From positions 1-45,747 of IMG/VR virus record IMGVR_UViG_3300020183_000140: a stretch of DNA of 45,747 bases. One strand, 5' to 3'. The notes below the pieces were generated by a model that was not told the DNA's origin, searched no databases, and saw nothing but the letters and a program-made list of their open reading frames with translations. The position numbers were made by a program, and so were the translations under genes. Within the stretch, counting starts at the first letter, position 1; each line of letters starts with the position of its first letter. This stretch comes from a virus. Shown one piece after another: positions 23,499 to 32,369 of this stretch.

Positions 23499-25607
23499 TT
23501 ATACAAATAAAGAAAAATCATTATTAATTTCCCCCTCATTTAAAACTGTAGTAACGGGGCCTGTAGGTTTAGTAACAGGTTGTTGTAAAAGTAAGTTAGT
23601 TTGTGTAAGTGGTTTTAATGGGATATCTAAAGATATTTTTTCTGCTTTTTTATCTTCAGGTTTTTGTTTAATTACATTATATGATGTTTCTAAGCTAATA
23701 TATCTTTGATTTCCATAGTCATTAGAATCATTTAATGGGTTATCAGTTTGGTTAATATCTTTCTTAGTTTCAATATCCATAATTTCAGGTCTAAATGTAT
23801 GAATAGGAGTAAACTTCATAGTTACTTTTATCATATGAGGCATTTCTCTTACAGTATCGTCATCAAATTGAGTTCCAACTCCTTTACCATTTTCATCTTT
23901 AATAGGAATGGCTATTTCCCAAGGAGCTTCTTCAGGAACTGAATATTCTACACTATTAATTATTCCTGGGAGTTCATAACACCATGCTCCTACTGTAAGG
24001 TATGCAATATTTCCTCTTAAATATCCTTTACTCGAATATGATGGGGCTAATGAAGAAGCTAAATAATTTAATTTCTTATACATTGGTATAAGTTCTTGTT
24101 TTGATAAAGCAGCTACAATAAATATTACACTAATACTTCTAGAAAATTTATCGTATTTATAAAAATTTTCTCCTCTTCCCATGTAATTTAAAGATTTCCA
24201 ATCACCCCCGTATGAATCTGAAAAAGAATCTAAAAATGCTCTAAAATGCATAAAAAATCTAGTATTCTCATCATTATCTAAAATATCTATTCTAAATTTA
24301 ATTAAATCATTTTTATATTCATTTTTAGATGTTACGTTACTTGATTTATATATAGGCAAAGCATTAATAAAATCAACAGGACCTAATATATTTCCCGCAG
24401 GATCTTTTTTACCTTGGACATAATTTGATATATCTCCTTTTTGTCCAGGGCTACGTAAACCTATCCTTCCATATCCAGTAGCATTTGCTGAAATTGAAGT
24501 ATCATCAGATTCTATCATATATCTTTTATAGCTTGGGGAAAGGCTTAAAAAGGTATATTGAGGGCTTTCTGTTGGTTTTAGTATTTGTCTAAAATCCTCT
24601 AATGTAGTTGCATTTGGATTAGGAGGTTGATTGACAAAATTTTGTTGTGTCCATGAACCTTTTCCTATATTACTATTACTTTTAAGAGACTCAGATTCGT
24701 AAACGTCTACTATAAAATTTTGTGTAAACGAATTTTTTCCGTTTTTGGTTAAATCATTTTCAGCAAAATTACTTGAAAAATTTTTTATGTATTCGTTATA
24801 ATCTGAAGATGCATTGATAGGTAACTGGAATTTATCTTCATTGGTTGGGTCATATGGTTTATCTACTAAATAATCTTTTGGTTTAGGTATCAATGTTTTT
24901 AAAGGGACACCATCATTTCCAGTTGCAAACTTAATTTTAGTTTTTCCTATTCCTAAAACAGAATCAGATCCACCTCCATAGGAAATTAGAACATCATTTT
25001 CTAATTGGGGGTTTAATTTATATTCTACAACATTTGCAAAATTATTTATTCCTCTATTTACTGGGATTAAAGTGGAAAGCCTAACTAATCTATTATTTTC
25101 TAAATCAATTCTCCCAGTAAGTTGATTTTGGGAAATAACATCTTGATATTTGTTAATAGAAGCAAATGAAAATAAACCAGTAGGATCTAAACCTTGTTTG
25201 TTCACATGGCCTCCAGCCCATACTATCCCAGCTTCAGCTAATGTAGATAATGGTGTGTATGCTCCTTCATTTAAAAAACCTCCAGCATAACCTAAACCTT
25301 TAGATGCTTCTGTTTTTGTTCCTACTCGAGAAAGTAGGTTTTGTTTTGCTATAAATAAAAGACCACTTGGGTTTTTTATGTTTATAAAGTATTTTGTTAA
25401 ACGAGCAACGTCTTCAGCTGCACTTAAAGGGGCTTCAATTCCTCCACGTATAACAAAATCGTTATAAAAAGCAGGATTTTGAATACCTGTTTGTATGTTT
25501 TGAGGAATATAAGGTTGTCCACTATCTCCCCCTCCTGGTCTGTCCTTACCAAATTTAAGTGATTTTAATTGGGTATCCCCATTATTTAATTTCAGTAAAA
25601 GACCCAT
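23499..25607 (-). CDS. Large baseplate / tail-tube initiator-type structural protein
   Basis: 702 residues, no enzyme motif. The N-terminus MGLLLKLNNGDTQLKSLKFG is similar to that of the next small protein (MGILTKLTTQ). The middle is loop-rich and N/S-heavy. Residues about 425-590 are the most ordered: RIDILDNDENTRFFMHFRAFLDSFSDSYGG, FYKYDKFSRSISVIFIVAALSKQELIPMYKKLNYL, YLTVGAWCYELPGIINSVEYSV and APWEIAIPI. A 'VG.W..ELPG.I.S..YSV....PWEI' run occurs in tail-tube-capping and baseplate proteins. It may combine the roles of T4 gp48/gp54, but that is inference from size and order. Confidence 0.7.
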   Translation of the reverse strand: MGLLLKLNNGDTQLKSLKFGKDRPGGGDSGQPYIPQNIQTGIQNPAFYNDFVIRGGIEAPLSAAEDVARLTKYFINIKNPSGLLFIAKQNLLSRVGTKTEASKGLGYAGGFLNEGAYTPLSTLAEAGIVWAGGHVNKQGLDPTGLFSFASINKYQDVISQNQLTGRIDLENNRLVRLSTLIPVNRGINNFANVVEYKLNPQLENDVLISYGGGSDSVLGIGKTKIKFATGNDGVPLKTLIPKPKDYLVDKPYDPTNEDKFQLPINASSDYNEYIKNFSSNFAENDLTKNGKNSFTQNFIVDVYESESLKSNSNIGKGSWTQQNFVNQPPNPNATTLEDFRQILKPTESPQYTFLSLSPSYKRYMIESDDTSISANATGYGRIGLRSPGQKGDISNYVQGKKDPAGNILGPVDFINALPIYKSSNVTSKNEYKNDLIKFRIDILDNDENTRFFMHFRAFLDSFSDSYGGDWKSLNYMGRGENFYKYDKFSRSISVIFIVAALSKQELIPMYKKLNYLASSLAPSYSSKGYLRGNIAYLTVGAWCYELPGIINSVEYSVPEEAPWEIAIPIKDENGKGVGTQFDDDTVREMPHMIKVTMKFTPIHTFRPEIMDIETKKDINQTDNPLNDSNDYGNQRYISLETSYNVIKQKPEDKKAEKISLDIPLKPLTQTNLLLQQPVTKPTGPVTTVLNEGEINNDFSLFV

Positions 25608-25617
25608 TTAATTAATT

Positions 25618-25914
25618 TTACTGTGGTAAGTTATTCAAATATGGTAAACCTTGCCCCCCAGGTGATACAGGTGGGATAACTCCATTTATATCTAATAATG
25701 AAGGTAATGGAATTTGATTTGGAGTACCATCTTGATAAGCATTATAATCTGCCGTTACTTGACCAGCATTAGCACCATTTAATGAATATCCTGGTTGGTT
25801 TCCATCAGCATGCAACTTAGATTGTTGGGTTGCAAGTGGGTTTACTGTTGGAGTAGTTCCATCATATGCTGTAAAAGCAGATCCTTGAGTTGTTAATTTA
25901 GTTAAGATTCCCAT
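25618..25914 (-). CDS. Small baseplate-cluster protein
   Basis: 98 residues rich in G, Q, N and P: AYDGTTPTVNPLATQQSKLHADGNQPGYSLNGANAGQV and ending SPGGQGLPYLNNLPQ. Little secondary structure is expected. The N-terminus MGILTKLTTQGSAFTAYDG resembles that of the 702-residue protein beside it, so the two may share a docking site. Preceded by a late-gene element. Probably a minor tail protein or a flexible linker. Confidence 0.6.
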   Translation of the reverse strand: MGILTKLTTQGSAFTAYDGTTPTVNPLATQQSKLHADGNQPGYSLNGANAGQVTADYNAYQDGTPNQIPLPSLLDINGVIPPVSPGGQGLPYLNNLPQ

Positions 25915-25929
25915 GGTTATTTATTTTAT

Positions 25930-25938
25930 TATAAATAT
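25930..25938 (-). promoter_or_regulatory. Late-gene element ATATTTATA
   Basis: Sense ATATTTATAATAAAATAAATAACC, 15 nt before the ATG of the 98-residue protein and just below the tape-measure gene stop. Confidence 0.45.
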
Positions 25939-25944
25939 TGTATA

Positions 25945-28353
25945 TTAAAATATTTTGTAAGCTTTTGTTCTACTTTCATCTCCTACAGTATTAGGATTAG
26001 AGTAAATAGCTTTAGTTACATTTTTTCCATCAATTTGTACATTTATTGGACGATTAGCTAAAGCATTTACGTCTTTCCTTAACTCCATAATAGCGTTTAC
26101 TACTGCTGAAGAATCACCACCTAATTTAATTTCTCCTTTTTTACCCATTTGAGTAGCTTTACCTGGTTCAGATTTAACGTCGTTTCCAAATAAATTTGTA
26201 CCGGCAATAACTGTATCTTTATCGTTTAATTGGATTGCTCCTTCTGGTCCTAATAGAGTGCGTTTACCGTATCCTGGGGGGGCTGACATTAAGTCATTAG
26301 CTGTTTTTGCTTGAGTAGCTAAACTTATCATTCCAGCTACTGCAGTAATTGCTAGTGGGATGCCTAATCCAAAAGGAATCATGGAAAATGCTCTAAATAT
26401 ACTAAATATAGCAGTCATTAGTGTTGGAGCTAACATAGCTGTTAATCCAGCTGCTAAAGCAACCATAAGAGGTTGACCTTCTTTTAAACCTTTAACAAAT
26501 CCTTTCACAAGATTACCTATAAGTCTAAATCCTTCTATTAAAGGGGCTAATAAAAAATTTATAACAGGCATAATAGTAGTAGCAATATCTGCTAGCATAG
26601 TAAATATAGGCATTAAAGCATCTCCAACTTGAGTAAAAATTTCTTTTAATTTTTCTATAGTTGCTGTAAACTTTTCTTGGTTAGATTGTTCTTTAAGAAG
26701 ATCCCCTATTCCATCTTTTTTTAACATTGCTGAAGCTTTTTCTACTCCATGTTTAGCCTTAGCTGCTTCAAATGCTGCTTGTTCTTCTTCGTTTAAATCT
26801 CTCCCTATCGATTTTAAAGCTTCTTGTTCAACTAAAGTATCAGCTAATTGATCTGCGGTCATACCAACAGCATCAGCCATAGCTTCTTGTTGAAGCCTAT
26901 TCATCTTACTAAATTCTGCTGCTGATCCAGCTTGTTTAGTGATTTCTTCTGCTACTGTTGCTAAATCATTGTTTAAGGCGGCTTGTCTTGCTTTTTCTAA
27001 ATTTATATCTTTACCAGTTAATAATTCAGCACTTAATTCGGCTTCAATAGATTGTTCAAAATTAAGAAGTTTATCTGAAATTGCTGCTACTTTTTCTAAG
27101 TCACTTCCCATAACTTTTGCAGCTACTGCTGCTTTAGCTAATCCTGCTGCTCCTCCTTCAATAGATAATTTAGTTCTATTTGAAACATTGACCATATCAG
27201 TCATTAACTTTTTAGTATCAAGAGCAATACCCGCTTGAAATTTAGCACTTTTTGCAGAATCTTGAAAAGATTTTACAAAATTTTTATATGTTTCACCAGT
27301 AGCAACAGCAGTAGTACGTAATTTGGCTTGAGTTTCTAAAGATATACCAGCTTGTTTATTAAGCTTAGTCATAAGAGTTAATTCTTCTGTAGATATTCTA
27401 GCAGACGTTCCTAACTCGGTATTAACAGCAGCTAAGGATTCTTGTAAACCTTTTACAGTTACATTAGAATCTAATGAGGTATTAGCTACTGCTGCAAATT
27501 CTTTTCTAAGATTACTAGCTGTATCATAAGTTATTCCTAATGTTTTAGCTAATTCACCGGATTGTTTGTCCGCAGACATAAACCCATCAATTAATCCTAC
27601 AATAACAAATTGGATGATATTAGCTTTTGAAGCAATTTCAGAAAAATTACTACCTAATTCTTTAAAAAATGTTTTAGAAGCACTAAACTTTTTAAATTCT
27701 TTATCTCCTAAACTTGCTGCTTCTTGTCCTAATTTTTGAGTTTTTGATAATGCTTCAGAAATGCCTAACCCAGACATCCCTAATTTACTTAAGCCTTTAT
27801 CTAATCCACCAAATACTTGAGGAATAATACCCAATTGTTTATTTATTTCTTTATGGGTTTTTAAAGCTCCCTTAAGACCTTTTTCATAATCATCTAAAGA
27901 ATCTATAACTGATTGGATTTCTTTTTGTTGTGCTTGGGTTAAATTACCTGATTCTTTGGCTTGTTTAAGTTCTTCTCTTTGTGACTTTATTTTTTCTTGA
28001 GCTAGTTTTACACTTTTTTCATCTAAAGAAGTTTCTCCTCTTCTTGCTGAAAGGACTTCACGGGCTGTAGTGGAAATTTTGCTAATAATGCTTCGAGAAG
28101 AAGTAAGGTACTTGTTTTGTCTAGATAATTCATTAACAGAATCCTTAAATGATTGGGCTACATAACTTAAAGAACTATTAACTTTATCTACTTTATCTTG
28201 AAATGTAGCTAATTGATCATTCCATTCATCTAATCCAGCACCTCCTGATTTTAGTGCTGCTATAATTCTTTCTAGGGCTTTTTGGCCAACTTTATCTAAT
28301 GAAGCCTTAAGTTTATTAAGTTTTTCTTCTATTTGTTTTATATCATCAGCCAT
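25945..28353 (-). CDS. Tail tape measure protein
   Basis: 802 residues, mostly helical. The N-terminus is coiled coil (IEEKLNKLKASLDKVGQKALERI, DELSRQNKYLTSSRS). Low-complexity helices with AKAA, KAGISLETQAKLRTTA and LAKTLGITYDTASNLRKEF follow. Apolar stretches lie at about 245-255 and 580-680 (LADIATTIMPVINFLLAP, LMVALAAGLTAMLAPTLM, FGLGIPLAITAVAGM). This is the usual make-up of a tape measure, which sets tail length and is ejected into the host envelope. At roughly 1.5 angstrom per residue it predicts a tail near 120 nm. Position between baseplate and tube genes fits. Confidence 0.85.
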   Translation of the reverse strand: MADDIKQIEEKLNKLKASLDKVGQKALERIIAALKSGGAGLDEWNDQLATFQDKVDKVNSSLSYVAQSFKDSVNELSRQNKYLTSSRSIISKISTTAREVLSARRGETSLDEKSVKLAQEKIKSQREELKQAKESGNLTQAQQKEIQSVIDSLDDYEKGLKGALKTHKEINKQLGIIPQVFGGLDKGLSKLGMSGLGISEALSKTQKLGQEAASLGDKEFKKFSASKTFFKELGSNFSEIASKANIIQFVIVGLIDGFMSADKQSGELAKTLGITYDTASNLRKEFAAVANTSLDSNVTVKGLQESLAAVNTELGTSARISTEELTLMTKLNKQAGISLETQAKLRTTAVATGETYKNFVKSFQDSAKSAKFQAGIALDTKKLMTDMVNVSNRTKLSIEGGAAGLAKAAVAAKVMGSDLEKVAAISDKLLNFEQSIEAELSAELLTGKDINLEKARQAALNNDLATVAEEITKQAGSAAEFSKMNRLQQEAMADAVGMTADQLADTLVEQEALKSIGRDLNEEEQAAFEAAKAKHGVEKASAMLKKDGIGDLLKEQSNQEKFTATIEKLKEIFTQVGDALMPIFTMLADIATTIMPVINFLLAPLIEGFRLIGNLVKGFVKGLKEGQPLMVALAAGLTAMLAPTLMTAIFSIFRAFSMIPFGLGIPLAITAVAGMISLATQAKTANDLMSAPPGYGKRTLLGPEGAIQLNDKDTVIAGTNLFGNDVKSEPGKATQMGKKGEIKLGGDSSAVVNAIMELRKDVNALANRPINVQIDGKNVTKAIYSNPNTVGDESRTKAYKIF

Positions 28354-28367
28354 TTAAATGATTTTGT

Positions 28368-28376
28368 TATAAATAT
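28368..28376 (-). promoter_or_regulatory. Late-gene element ATATTTATA
   Basis: Sense ATATTTATAACAAAATCATTTAA, 14 nt before the tape-measure ATG. Confidence 0.45.
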
Positions 28377-28391
28377 TGAAAATTAATATTT

Positions 28392-28670
28392 TTAGCTATA
28401 TTTAGGAGATTTTTTATTTTGTAATGCTTTTTGAAGTAATTCAGGAGCTTTTATTGTACCATCTGAATTAATGACGGTTTTCTTTCCATCACCTCCTTTG
28501 TTTTCAAGGGCATTTTTTTCTTCAGTGTAGAAGTCTTGAATTTTTGAAAATGTAAAACGGCGAAGCCATATAGGCATGTTATAAATTGTATCCCAATCAT
28601 ATCCTCCTTTACCGTGAAAAACTATTTCGTGGATTTGTGTAAATACAGCAGCCCTAGCTTGGGGAGCCAT
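28392..28670 (-). CDS. Baseplate hub assembly protein, possibly gp51-like
   Basis: 92 residues from the ATG at 28668-28670, which follows the gp26-like stop by one base (TGAAATG). APQARAAVFTQIHEIVFHGKGGYDWDTIYNMPIWLRRFTFSKIQDFYTEEKNALE is the ordered part; 'HGKGG..W.T.Y.MPIWLR.FT..K...Y' is a striking block. A TTG at 28701-28703 would add GLAFFGLTYE, overlapping gp26. The tail is disordered and basic. The order tape measure, this gene, gp26 recalls the gp26/gp51 neighbourhood of T4-like phages. Could equally be a tail-assembly chaperone. Confidence 0.62.
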   Translation of the reverse strand: MAPQARAAVFTQIHEIVFHGKGGYDWDTIYNMPIWLRRFTFSKIQDFYTEEKNALENKGGDGKKTVINSDGTIKAPELLQKALQNKKSPKYS

Positions 28671-28671
28671 T

Positions 28672-29400
28672 TCATAGGTCAGGCCAAAAAAAGCTAATCC
28701 CAATTGGGATATTGATTCTATCGTTACTCCCGTCGGGAAAAAAAGTTAAATCAACATCGGGTTGAATTTCTCTAACATATTCTCTTAATGCCCTGGAGTC
28801 TTGGGCGAGAAGATAATTGTCAACAAACTCTCGAATATCTTTTTTATCTCGTTTTCCTTCTACTGAGGTAATTAGGTATTTTAAACGGGTTGAAAGTTCA
28901 GGGGAAGCATCTTTATTGATTTTTTTTAAACCTTCTAGTTCACGTGTAATATCTTGTTCGTCTTTATGACTTAAAAGTTTAAATGTAACTACATTACCTG
29001 ATTTAGGAAGAGTAAAAGTAAATTCATTTACATGACTTGTAAATAATTCTTCTTTAAGTGGTTTGTTTTCAACTTGAGATAAATCTACTGTGTGTGAATC
29101 ACCTAAATAATTAAAAGTGTATTCAGCTCCATATCCTAAAATACGGGCAGCAACCATAATTGCATTTTTATCACCTATTAATAGATCATCATAGTTAATT
29201 TTCGATACAATCAATGATTTCATTAATTTATCTAGTACAGTACCGTTTTTAATATATGATTGGTTAGTAAGAATATCTTCTTCTTTAGCAGTCATGTATT
29301 TAATTTCAACAGTACCTTTTGCTAATTCAGAATCTTCAGGGTATAGTAAGCCTTTAGAGGGTAACTCAACTGTTTCAGTTAGTAATTTAAATTCTTCCAT
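28672..29400 (-). CDS. Baseplate hub subunit, gp26-like
   Basis: 242 residues. VELPSKGLLYPEDSELAKGTVEIKYMTAKEEDILTNQSYIKNGTVLDKLMKSLIV at the N-terminus and DLLIGDKNAIMVAARILGYG are characteristic of the gp26 family of contractile-tail phages ('LPS.G.LYP....G.V.I..MTA.EEDILT....I..G...D.L'). The rest is beta-rich with FKLLSHKDEQDITRELEGL. It ends SFFWPDL. In T4, gp26 is part of the central baseplate spike region that is fitted on the hub. The following small gene starts at the stop codon. Confidence 0.85.
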   Translation of the reverse strand: MEEFKLLTETVELPSKGLLYPEDSELAKGTVEIKYMTAKEEDILTNQSYIKNGTVLDKLMKSLIVSKINYDDLLIGDKNAIMVAARILGYGAEYTFNYLGDSHTVDLSQVENKPLKEELFTSHVNEFTFTLPKSGNVVTFKLLSHKDEQDITRELEGLKKINKDASPELSTRLKYLITSVEGKRDKKDIREFVDNYLLAQDSRALREYVREIQPDVDLTFFPDGSNDRINIPIGISFFWPDL

Positions 29401-29441
29401 AATTTTTATTTAATATAACTTAATTGTCCTATATACATATA

Positions 29442-29813
29442 TTAAAGAGAAGAGATATTATCAGGATTTACATTATATGATAAAACTCCTTCTACTTTTA
29501 ATATTTCTTTACGTATGTCTTCCATTTTTGAACGATCAAAACCACCTTTTGTAATCCAAGGATGACCATCTACTTTAATAGTTAAAATAGTTTGAAATTT
29601 TTCTGTATTTTGTTCATTATATGGCATAGGTTCTTTTGAAGATGCTACTGTAACTCCGGGGATAGAGCGGATGTCGGAAAATATTTCTTTTTGGGGGCGT
29701 TGTTTAATGTTAGAAATAAGCATACCAACCATTTTAAATTTATCTTGGTATTTTTCATTTAATTGCTTATTAAGCTCTTCTTTAACTAAAGTACGTAAGT
29801 GGTTCAGTTTCAT
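29442..29813 (-). CDS. Hypothetical protein with N-terminal EE-helix
   Basis: 123 residues. After an N-terminal amphipathic helix (MKLNHLRTLVKEELNKQLNE) comes an alpha/beta region: KMVGMLISNIKQRPQKEIFSDIRSIPGVTVASS, ILTIKVDGHPWITKGG and IRKEILKVEGVLSYNV. This beta-alpha-beta pattern with paired 'I..IPGV' and 'I.KVEGV' helices suggests a ferredoxin-like fold. It lies between the hub genes and the SprB-like gene. The function is unknown; the helix is shared with unrelated proteins of the window. Confidence 0.62.
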   Translation of the reverse strand: MKLNHLRTLVKEELNKQLNEKYQDKFKMVGMLISNIKQRPQKEIFSDIRSIPGVTVASSKEPMPYNEQNTEKFQTILTIKVDGHPWITKGGFDRSKMEDIRKEILKVEGVLSYNVNPDNISSL

Positions 29814-29818
29814 ACTAT

Positions 29819-29827
29819 TATAAATAT
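29819..29827 (-). promoter_or_regulatory. Late-gene element ATATTTATA
   Basis: Sense ATATTTATAATAGT directly before the ATG (5-nt spacer) of the 123-residue gene, at the end of the SprB-like gene. Confidence 0.35.
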
Positions 29828-29831
29828 TGTA

Positions 29832-32294
29832 CTATCTAATAAGGGTAACACTTCCTTTAATTAATGTTTCTTTATCTGTGTTTTTGTCTCCATAAACTAT
29901 AACCCAAGTATAAACTCCATCTTGACATTTTGTATTGTTGTATGTTCCATCCCAAGGAACTGTACTATTATAACTTTTAAACATTAATTCTCCCCATCTG
30001 TTATAGATAGTTAAATAAAAATCTTGTGGGTCAAAACCTGAAGTAAAGACTGGGTGCCAAGCATGGTTGATTTCATTCCCATCAGGGGTAAATGTATTTG
30101 GGATATAAATTAATTCTTCAGGGCATCTTTGAATAGTTGTCAAATAAGATGTTGGGTATGATACACATCCGTTTTGGTATCCTACAGCTGAAAATGTAAA
30201 GGATCCAAAACTATCCCAAGAAATAGGTAAAATTGGGTTTGTAATACTATCTTGGTTTAAAATCCACACTACATCTCCACCTCCTAAAACAGTTGCACTA
30301 TAAATTCTTCCTATACTATCGCCTTCACACAATTCTATAAATTCAGATGTTAGGTTTCCTAAATCATTTTGTATAGATGAAATAACAGGTCTAGAATAAA
30401 CAGTTATTTGGCGAGTAGTATCAAAAGTACAATTTGATTGCACATAAGTATATGTTATTGTATTGGTTCCTGCTAATAAAGGTGAAGGACAAAATGTATT
30501 CCCGTTTACTCCATTTCCTGTAAATGTTCCCCCAACAGGAGCTCCAGTTAATGTTACACAATTACTATAATCACATAATGAAGTAATCGAGTCTATCGTA
30601 GGTAAAACATTTAAAATATAAACATTAACATCTTGTGGTAAGCTTGTACAACCAAATTGATTTATCGCTACAACATTAACAGCTCCAGGCATAAATCCTG
30701 CAGGAAATAGAGACCAATCTACTGTAATACTATTTGTTCCTTGACCTGAAGTGATGTTTCCAACACTTGACCAAGTGTAAGAATATCCTGCACCTAAACT
30801 TGGTACTGAATATGTTTCATTAGAAGATAAATAACAGATTGTATCTAGTGAAGTAATATTTCCTACTACAACCATTGGAGGGTTTACTAAAGCAATAGTA
30901 TTTAAAGCAGGACACCCATTTGCATCTGTTACTATAACATTATAAGCTCCTGCACATAAATTAGTTGCGGTTTGTGTTGTTTGTCCATCTCCCCATAAAT
31001 AAGTGTATGGAGCAATACCATCAATTGAGTTTGCTGTTGCAGTTCCATTACAATCTCCAAAACAAATAGGGTTTGTTGCTGCCATCAATGGCACTTGTAA
31101 AATAGGTGGATCTATTAATGTAGTATTTGCTGTAATAGTGCAGTTGTTTGCATCTGTTACAGTTACTGTATAAGTTCCTGCACATAGATTGTTAATTGTT
31201 TGGGTATTTTGGCCGCTACTCCAAACATATCCTATAGGAGGAGTACCGTTTGTTGGGTTTACTGTAATAGATCCGTTACAATCTCCGTTACATAATGGAT
31301 TTGTTACTACAAAATTCGGTTGATTTAAATTTGGTGGACCCGGAACAACTTGAATAGTATCAGGCCCTAGTCCACCACCTAATGCACTACAAGTTGCCCA
31401 ACCTGCATTACAAGCCGGATACTCCAAATGACAAGTATAGTAAGCTCCACCTTGAGAAGGTGTAACTGTAATTTGATTTACGTTTTGAGCAATAGGAACA
31501 GGATTTCCTACTTGATACCAAACTAAAGTTGGCAAAACAGGTGCACCACTAGGTGTCCATCTCCAAGCATTATTTACTGCAGTCCATTGAGTTGAATTTC
31601 TACCAGGTACTGTTACTGCCTGCGTTCCTACAACATTATGTACGCCATGCACTGCAGTACCATTAGCCCATTGATTACAACCAGGTTTATTAGCAAGATA
31701 ACTTTCAATATAATTAGTTGATTCATAAATTACTATATGAAATGTGCCTTGTAAGTTAGTGCACGAAAACATAGGCACTCCGATCCAACTTACTGTTAAT
31801 TTGCGGCAAGGAGCCGTGCCTGAGGTTTGGTAGCGTATTTGTCCGCCTAGACTAGGATTCCAATCTTGCCACGGGCCCATTATGCAATTTTTTGGTACTG
31901 CTGCGTTTACTGATGGTATTGCTTGTGTTGTAAATGTAGTTGGCTGTACACCTGCACCCAACGAGATCCAACCATTTGAGCCTATTCGAAACTGAGTATA
32001 GGTTTGTCCATAAAAACAAAAAGTAAATCCAATGTTAAACGTGCCTGATTGGGAGTCATCACTTAAGGCTACTAAAGTACCTGTATTAACTTGGGGCACA
32101 TATAGTATTTGAGAAACTGTATAATTTGTAGTTTGATTAGGGTTATTACCTGCTCCACATTGGCTTAAATCTGCGGTTAAAGTAGTTGAAGTTACACCAC
32201 AAGGTAATATTTGATTAGGACCTAAATAAGGGCAATATTGACTATAAATAAAACCTGTTAGTAGTATAAATAAAAGTAAATTAATTTTTTTCAT
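29832..32294 (-). CDS. Secreted SprB-like adhesin with T9SS/gliding C-terminal domain
   Basis: 820 residues. A Sec signal peptide (MKKINLLLFILLTGFIYSQ) precedes an extracellular beta domain (GFTFCFYGQTYTQFRIGSNG, PWQDWNPSLGG). About residues 330-475 hold two SprB-type repeats, each with N.LCNGDCNGSITV, then Y.WS.GQ.TQT..NLCAGTY.VTVTDAN.C. PKD-like domains follow. The C-terminal 90 residues are the gliding-motility-associated (CHU_C, type B) sorting domain: YIPNTFTPDGNEIN, FYLTIYNRWGELMF, WDGTYNN, DGVYTWVI, KGSVTLIR. In Bacteroidota this signal exports proteins through the type IX system to the outer surface. Between phage tail genes, with local GC up to 55%. Confidence 0.88.
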   Translation of the reverse strand: MKKINLLLFILLTGFIYSQYCPYLGPNQILPCGVTSTTLTADLSQCGAGNNPNQTTNYTVSQILYVPQVNTGTLVALSDDSQSGTFNIGFTFCFYGQTYTQFRIGSNGWISLGAGVQPTTFTTQAIPSVNAAVPKNCIMGPWQDWNPSLGGQIRYQTSGTAPCRKLTVSWIGVPMFSCTNLQGTFHIVIYESTNYIESYLANKPGCNQWANGTAVHGVHNVVGTQAVTVPGRNSTQWTAVNNAWRWTPSGAPVLPTLVWYQVGNPVPIAQNVNQITVTPSQGGAYYTCHLEYPACNAGWATCSALGGGLGPDTIQVVPGPPNLNQPNFVVTNPLCNGDCNGSITVNPTNGTPPIGYVWSSGQNTQTINNLCAGTYTVTVTDANNCTITANTTLIDPPILQVPLMAATNPICFGDCNGTATANSIDGIAPYTYLWGDGQTTQTATNLCAGAYNVIVTDANGCPALNTIALVNPPMVVVGNITSLDTICYLSSNETYSVPSLGAGYSYTWSSVGNITSGQGTNSITVDWSLFPAGFMPGAVNVVAINQFGCTSLPQDVNVYILNVLPTIDSITSLCDYSNCVTLTGAPVGGTFTGNGVNGNTFCPSPLLAGTNTITYTYVQSNCTFDTTRQITVYSRPVISSIQNDLGNLTSEFIELCEGDSIGRIYSATVLGGGDVVWILNQDSITNPILPISWDSFGSFTFSAVGYQNGCVSYPTSYLTTIQRCPEELIYIPNTFTPDGNEINHAWHPVFTSGFDPQDFYLTIYNRWGELMFKSYNSTVPWDGTYNNTKCQDGVYTWVIVYGDKNTDKETLIKGSVTLIR

Positions 32295-32307
32295 AGCCTT
32301 AATATAT

Positions 32308-32343
32308 TAAAAGAAAATAAAAGCCCCAAATTTCTTTGGAGCT
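32308..32343 (-). terminator. Intrinsic terminator between tail tube and SprB-like gene
   Basis: Sense AGCTCCAAA-GAAA-TTTGGGGCT (32322-32343), nine pairs including one G-U, then TTTATTTTCTTTT. It ends transcription from the tail tube gene before the SprB-like gene, which therefore may have its own promoter. Confidence 0.85.
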
Positions 32344-32369
32344 TTACCTGATAAATTATTAACCTAATA

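Noticed and set aside
29832-32294. SprB-like gene as a contig joining error
   Set aside because: Phage genes on both sides share strand, spacing and style, and the terminators fit the boundaries; only read data could settle it, so it is listed as a check, not as an error.
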